NCBI RefSeq assembly: GCF_014203395.1
Contig: NZ_JACHIW010000002.1
Span: forward strand, 1,426,001 to 1,490,000
Length of the DNA: 64,000 nt
Origin: Saccharopolyspora phatthalungensis
GTDB lineage: Bacteria > Actinomycetota > Actinomycetes > Mycobacteriales > Pseudonocardiaceae
Reading direction: 5' to 3'
The notes under the pieces were generated by a model that was given only the letters and a program-made list of their open reading frames with translations, made no database searches and was not told the origin of the DNA. Of the stretch, positions 60,034-64,000 are shown in pieces (position 1 is the stretch's first letter; each line of letters opens with the position of its first letter). The position numbers and the translations under genes were made by a program.

Positions 60034-60894
60034 ATGACGTCAACCCCTCCGGGCGTGTTTCCCCCGAAGCCGAACGCCGTGGCGGAGCTGTTCGGCACGA
60101 CCAAGGCCGTGATCGGGGTCGTCCACCTGCCCGCCCTGCCCGGCAGTCCCCACTACGCCGGGCAGCCGCTCGACGAGATCTCGACGTTCGCCGTCGAGGA
60201 GGCACGCGCCTATCTCGACGGCGGCTGCCACGGCGTGATCGTGGAGAACCACTGGGACATCCCGTTCCTCAAGCCCGGCGAACACGGCTACGAGACCGCT
60301 GCGGCGATGGCGGTCGTGACTGCCCGGGTGCGCGAGGCGGCCGAGCGCACCGTGGGCGTGAGCGTCCTGTCCAACGCGGCCGAGTGCTCGATCGCCTCGG
60401 CGTGGTCCGGCGGGGCCGGATTCGTCCGGGTCAATCAGTGGGCCAACGCCTACATCGCCAACGAGGGCTTCATCGAGGGGCAGGCGGCGCGGGCCACCCG
60501 ATATCGCAGCCGGATCGGCGCGAACCCCATCAAGGTCTTCGCCGACGTGCACGTCAAGCACGGGGCGCACGCCATCGTCGCCGATCGCACCCTGGCGGAG
60601 CAGACCGAAGACGCGGAGTTCTTCGACGCCGACGTGCTCATCGCGACCGGGTCGCGCACCGGCGATGCCGCCGCGCTCGACGAAGTGGTGGGCATCAAGG
60701 AGCACACCGGGCTGCCGGTGGTGATCGGTTCCGGCATCACCGCCGCCAACATCGGCGAGCTCCTACCGGCCTGCGACGGCGTGATCGTGGCCTCCTCGCT
60801 GAAGGACAACGGGCGCTGGTGGGGCCGGGTGGCCCCGGCGAAGGTGCGCGAACTGACCGCCGCGGCGCGGAAAGCCGGGGCCGAACTGCCGTGA
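60034..60894 (+). CDS. BtpA/SgcQ family protein
   Basis: 286 residues. AVIGVVHLPALPGSPHYAG, GVIVENHWDIPFLKPGE, FVRVNQWANAYIANEGFIEGQA, KVFADVHVKHGAH and VIGSGITAANIGELLPACDGVIVASSLK match the BtpA TIM-barrel family. Family members are tied to photosystem biogenesis in cyanobacteria or to sugar operons (SgcQ) elsewhere; here the sugar role is supported by the kinase and ABC genes. ATG 60034 follows CGGAG. Its stop overlaps the kinase GTG. Confidence 0.85.
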   Translation: MTSTPPGVFPPKPNAVAELFGTTKAVIGVVHLPALPGSPHYAGQPLDEISTFAVEEARAYLDGGCHGVIVENHWDIPFLKPGEHGYETAAAMAVVTARVREAAERTVGVSVLSNAAECSIASAWSGGAGFVRVNQWANAYIANEGFIEGQAARATRYRSRIGANPIKVFADVHVKHGAHAIVADRTLAEQTEDAEFFDADVLIATGSRTGDAAALDEVVGIKEHTGLPVVIGSGITAANIGELLPACDGVIVASSLKDNGRWWGRVAPAKVRELTAAARKAGAELP

Positions 60895-61793
60895 TCACCT
60901 TCTGCGGATACGCCAACAGCGACCTCACGGTCAGCGTGCCCGCGCTCCCGGCCGCGGGCACCCGCGTGCAAGCCGCCGCCATCGCGCGTGGAGATGGCGG
61001 GATGGCGGCCAACGCGGCCGTGGCCGCGGCGCGGATGGGTGCCGATGCCCGGTTCGCCGGCGTGGTCGGCGACGACCCGTTGAGCGAGTCGTTCCTGGCC
61101 TCGCTCGTCGCCGACGGGGTCGACATCGCCTGGACCGCGCGGACCGGGCAACTCACCACCTCGGTCATCCTGGTCACGCCCGACGGTGAGCGGTCGATCA
61201 TCAGCCAGGACGACGCGATCACCGAGGCGCACCTGACGGAAGTCGTCACCCGCACTGCCGGATGCGAGAACGCGTGGCTCTACCTTGACGGATACCGCTT
61301 CCCGTGGGCCGCGCCGTTGCTACGGGGCGTGCGCACCATCGTCGACCTCGACGGCTGCACCCGAGCCGAGGGTGCGCGGGCAGCGCTCGCCGTCGCCGAC
61401 CACGTCATCGCCGGTCGCGCCCTCGCGCATGAATTGCTGGGCGACGAGACCGAACTGATCCGGCTGGCGGTCCAGACCGGCACCCACCTCCTGATCACCG
61501 ACGGCGCACGCGGCTGGCGGATGCACACACCGGACGGCGCCGACTACGAGGGCGCCGCCCTGCCGGTATCGGCCGCCGACGTGACCGGCGCCGGTGACTG
61601 CTTCGTCGGTGTGTACGCCGCGGAACTCGACCGCGGCGTCGACCCCGCCGAAGCCGCCCGCTTCGCCTCCGCCGCAGCGGGCATATCGTGCACCAAACCC
61701 GGCGCCCGAGCAGGTTTGCCGCGCAGAGCCACCGTCTCCGACTACCTCACCGCACCAGCAAAGCCGACCCCGGCAACAAGGAGAACCCGATGA
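60891..61793 (+). CDS. PfkB-family carbohydrate or nucleoside kinase
   Basis: 300 residues. The Gly-rich GDGGMAANAAVAAARMGADARFAGVVGDD near the start and DVTGAGDCFVGVYAAEL with the catalytic Asp near the end define PfkB (ribokinase) enzymes. GTG at 60891 overlaps the BtpA stop (GTGA) and its stop overlaps the binding-protein ATG. It probably phosphorylates the sugar or nucleoside brought in by the ABC transporter. Confidence 0.88.
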   Translation: MITFCGYANSDLTVSVPALPAAGTRVQAAAIARGDGGMAANAAVAAARMGADARFAGVVGDDPLSESFLASLVADGVDIAWTARTGQLTTSVILVTPDGERSIISQDDAITEAHLTEVVTRTAGCENAWLYLDGYRFPWAAPLLRGVRTIVDLDGCTRAEGARAALAVADHVIAGRALAHELLGDETELIRLAVQTGTHLLITDGARGWRMHTPDGADYEGAALPVSAADVTGAGDCFVGVYAAELDRGVDPAEAARFASAAAGISCTKPGARAGLPRRATVSDYLTAPAKPTPATRRTR

Positions 61794-62800
61794 GACGAAT
61801 GTGTACGGTCCTCGTCTCGCTCGCCCTCGTCATCGCGGTCGGCGGCTGCGATGCAGCGGTGCGGCAGCAACAGGCGGCCGAGCAGCGCGTGGCCGCGCAG
61901 GGCCCGCCGCCACCCGGCCGGATCCCGCAGTCCTGCACCGTCGGCGGTCACGCGCCGAAGATCGGCATCATCCCGATCAACCTTCAGGCGCTGTTTTTCA
62001 ACCAGATCAACACCGGCGCGCAGCGGGTCGCCGACCAGGTCGGGGCGCAGGCCCAGATCGTCAACGGCAACGACGACTCCACGGTCCAGGCCAACGCGAT
62101 CGACGACCTCGTCGCCAACGGCTACAACGCCATCATCGTCGACGCGGTCGACACCGACGGGATCAAGCCGGCGATCCGGCGGGCCAACGCCGCCGGCGTC
62201 CCGGTCGTCGCGGTCGACGCGACGGTCCACGACCCGGCGGTCTCCGCCCAGGTCGGCACGGCCAACTCGGCCGGCGGCAAGCAACTGGCCCAGGCGCTGC
62301 TGGGCATCTCGGGCGGTCAGGGCGAGATCGGCGTCGTCAGCGCGCTCAACAGCACCATCCAGCTGGAACGGCAGAAGGGCTTCACCGACGAGGTCACCGC
62401 GCACGGAATGCGCATCGGCACCGTCGTCGACGGCCGCAACGTTCAGGAGAACGCACAGGCCGCCGCCGAGAACCTGCTGACCGGCAACCCGACCCTTCCC
62501 TACGCCTACGCCACCGGGGAACCGGCCCTGATCGGCCTGGCCGCCGCGGTCAGCAGCCAGGGCCGGACCAACCAGATCAAGGTCGTCGGCTGGGATCTGT
62601 CCGCCCAAGCCATGGACGGCCTGCGAGCGGGCTGGATCAAGGCGGTCGTCCAGCAGAACACCTTCCAGTTCGGCTACGAATCGATGGCCGCGGCGATCGA
62701 CCTGGCCTGCGGCCGCCCGGTGCCGCGCGACATCCCGGTGCCCACCCAGATCGTCACGCCCGACAACGTCGGCCAGTACCTCTACTACATGGAGCGGTGA
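61790..62800 (+). CDS. ABC transporter sugar-binding lipoprotein
   Basis: 336 residues. Signal peptide MRRMCTVLVSLALVIAVGGC with lipobox AVGGC. The mature part has the ribose-binding-type fold: KIGIIPINLQALFFNQINTGAQRVADQ, DLVANGYNAIIVDAVDTDGIKPAIRRANAAGVPVVAVD and a late VVGWDLSAQAMDGLRAGWIKAVVQQNTFQFGY. AAGGAG precedes the ATG. It delivers substrate to the downstream ATPase and permease. Confidence 0.9.
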   Translation: MRRMCTVLVSLALVIAVGGCDAAVRQQQAAEQRVAAQGPPPPGRIPQSCTVGGHAPKIGIIPINLQALFFNQINTGAQRVADQVGAQAQIVNGNDDSTVQANAIDDLVANGYNAIIVDAVDTDGIKPAIRRANAAGVPVVAVDATVHDPAVSAQVGTANSAGGKQLAQALLGISGGQGEIGVVSALNSTIQLERQKGFTDEVTAHGMRIGTVVDGRNVQENAQAAAENLLTGNPTLPYAYATGEPALIGLAAAVSSQGRTNQIKVVGWDLSAQAMDGLRAGWIKAVVQQNTFQFGYESMAAAIDLACGRPVPRDIPVPTQIVTPDNVGQYLYYMER

Positions 62801-63552
62801 TGGCACAGGACACGCTGGTCGCACTCAGCGGCATCACGAAATCGTTCGGCGCGGTGCGCTCACTGCGCGGAGTCGATCTGACCTTGCGAGCCGGGGAAGT
62901 CCTCGGGCTCGTCGGCGACAACGGTGCCGGGAAGTCGACCCTGATGAAGGTGCTCGCCGGAGCACTTCAGCACGACGACGGCGAGATCACCGTGAACGGC
63001 CGCCAGGTCCGGTTCGCCAACCCCGCCGACGCCCGGCGGGAGAAGATCGGCATCGTCTACCAGGATCTCGCGCTGTGCGACACCCTCGACGTCGCGAGCA
63101 ACCTGTTCCTGGGCCGGGAGCCCCGGCGCGGCCCGTTCCTGGACCGGCGCGCGATGCACCGGATGGCGGCCGAAACGCTGTCGAACCTGCACGTGCGGGT
63201 CAAGTCGACCTACCAGGAGATCGGCGAGCTTTCCGGTGGGCAGCGCCAGGCCGTCGCGATCGCCCGCGCGGTGTCGTTCGACCCCGCCGTGCTGATCCTG
63301 GACGAGCCCACGGCCGCCCTCGCCGTCGCCGAGGTCCGCTCCGTGCTGGCCATGATCCGCGACGTCGCAAGCAGGGGCGTCGGCGTCATCCTGATCACCC
63401 ACCGCCTGCAGGACCTGTTCGAGGTCTGCGACCGCATCACCGTCATGTACGAGGGCCGCAGCGTGGAGGACGCGCCGGTGTCCGAGCTCGACGTCGAGCG
63501 ACTCGTGGCCATGATCACCAGATCCGACACCGAGGAGGTGCCGCAAACATGA
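62800..63552 (+). CDS. Sugar ABC transporter ATP-binding protein (single domain)
   Basis: 250 residues. Walker A GDNGAGKST, Q-loop IVYQDLALCD, signature LSGGQRQAVAIARAV, Walker B AVLILDEPTAAL and switch His in ILITHRLQDLFEVCD. Related to one half of RbsA-type proteins, so it must dimerise. In EPTAALAVAE the usual Gly after ALA is Ala-Val. ATG overlaps the binding-protein stop. Confidence 0.9.
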   Translation: MAQDTLVALSGITKSFGAVRSLRGVDLTLRAGEVLGLVGDNGAGKSTLMKVLAGALQHDDGEITVNGRQVRFANPADARREKIGIVYQDLALCDTLDVASNLFLGREPRRGPFLDRRAMHRMAAETLSNLHVRVKSTYQEIGELSGGQRQAVAIARAVSFDPAVLILDEPTAALAVAEVRSVLAMIRDVASRGVGVILITHRLQDLFEVCDRITVMYEGRSVEDAPVSELDVERLVAMITRSDTEEVPQT

Positions 63553-64000
63553 ACGCGCACGCCGATACGGCACCACGAGCAGTCACCGCCGAGACGCCGT
63601 CGTGGTGGGACCGGACGAACAAGGCGACGCTGGCGATGTTCGGCGTCACCGTCGTGCTGTTCCTGGGATTCGGGCTCGCCGCACCCAACTTCGTCACCTT
63701 CGACAACCTGTCGAACCTGGCGACGCAGGTCGCCATCACGCTGATCGTCGCCGTCGCGATGACGTTCGTGATCACGACCGGCCAGATCGACCTCTCCGTC
63801 GGCTCCACCCTCGCCTTCGTCGCCGCCACCACGGCGCAACTGCTGGAAGCTGGCTGGGATTCCTCGATCGTGATCGCGATCGGGCTGGCCGCCGGACTGT
63901 TCTGGGGTGCGGTCAACGGCTGGCTCTCGGCCTACCAGAAGATCCCGCCGTTCATCGTCACGCTGGCCGCCATGTCGGTGATCCGCGGCCTCGCCCAGCT
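63549..64000 (+). CDS. Sugar ABC transporter permease (3' end outside window)
   Basis: ATG 63549 overlaps the ATPase stop. 150 residues are present: a soluble start, hydrophobic segments (TLAMFGVTVVLFLGFGL; LIVAVAMTFVITTGQIDLSVGS, the RbsC-type signature; IVIAIGLAAGLFWGAVNGWL) and IPPFIVTLAAMSVIRGLA at the edge. It forms the channel with the ATPase dimer. Confidence 0.9.
   Translation, partial: MNAHADTAPRAVTAETPSWWDRTNKATLAMFGVTVVLFLGFGLAAPNFVTFDNLSNLATQVAITLIVAVAMTFVITTGQIDLSVGSTLAFVAATTAQLLEAGWDSSIVIAIGLAAGLFWGAVNGWLSAYQKIPPFIVTLAAMSVIRGLAQ

Overview
The window is high-GC DNA (third codon positions mostly G or C, many GTG and TTG starts, many ATGA stop/start overlaps) from an actinomycete. 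DUF574-type methyltransferases, XRE/DUF5753-DUF6879 modules, WXG100-like giant proteins and FxLD lanthipeptides point to the Pseudonocardiaceae/Streptomyces side of the phylum. The genus assignment is inference.

Bases 1-20,083 are a dense catabolic region. A cut-off GntR regulator, a DUF1275 membrane protein and a gamma-glutamyltransferase come first. A + strand cluster follows, for non-phosphorylated sugar-acid or hydroxy-acid catabolism: a 2-hydroxyacid dehydrogenase, three SDRs, a TIM-barrel isomerase, a zinc-type dehydrogenase, an RraA-type aldolase and a 3-hydroxyisobutyrate-dehydrogenase-like enzyme. A LysR regulator is divergent from a pxpABC 5-oxoprolinase operon with an aminotransferase. 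After these come an MHS-type MFS carrier, an M24-like protein, an aldo/keto reductase and a second hydroxyacid dehydrogenase. The gamma-glutamyltransferase and pxp leaders share the 12-bp inverted repeat GGACCATAGTCC, which suggests one glutathione/pyroglutamate regulon.

Bases 20,080-24,340 are a scrapyard: an SDR cut after its first glycine motif, a frameshifted aminoglycoside-phosphotransferase-like gene, a frameshifted DUF574 methyltransferase and a TetR C-terminal remnant. Intact genes here are a zinc-ribbon protein, a secreted protein with GGGGNHGNP repeats and an alpha/beta hydrolase.

Bases 24,282-43,544 hold the outstanding feature: one minus-strand reading frame of about 6,295 codons. 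It encodes a WXG100-like helical N-terminus, a long disordered linker, three arrays totalling about 26 helix-turn-helix-like repeats, two His/Cys protease-like domains and two series of about 130-residue modules. Its last two-thirds arose by tandem duplication of a roughly 6.4-kb unit. A small WXG/EspC-like gene follows directly, so export by a type VII (ESX) system is likely.

Bases 43,846-57,630 are accessory DNA. They contain small hypothetical genes, a zinc-ribbon XRE regulator with a truncated copy 7 kb away sharing its palindromic leader, and a decaying FxLD lanthipeptide locus (precursor, two methyltransferases of which one is frameshifted, LanB and LanC fragments, a DnaQ-like exonuclease). 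An intact small-protein/DUF6879/XRE-DUF5753 module, an LLM flavin oxidoreductase, a 3' half of tRNA-Pro beside a strong hairpin, a frameshifted MerR gene and three copies of a short hairpin repeat follow.

Bases 57,741-64,000 are an orderly carbohydrate-type locus. LacI and an M20 peptidase run leftward; BtpA-like protein, PfkB kinase, lipoprotein binding protein, ABC ATPase and permease (cut by the window edge) run rightward from a shared control region with two LacI-type palindromes. Several genes differ from a full-length form by one base, so either decay or sequence error is common here. All family assignments were made by eye, without database searches.
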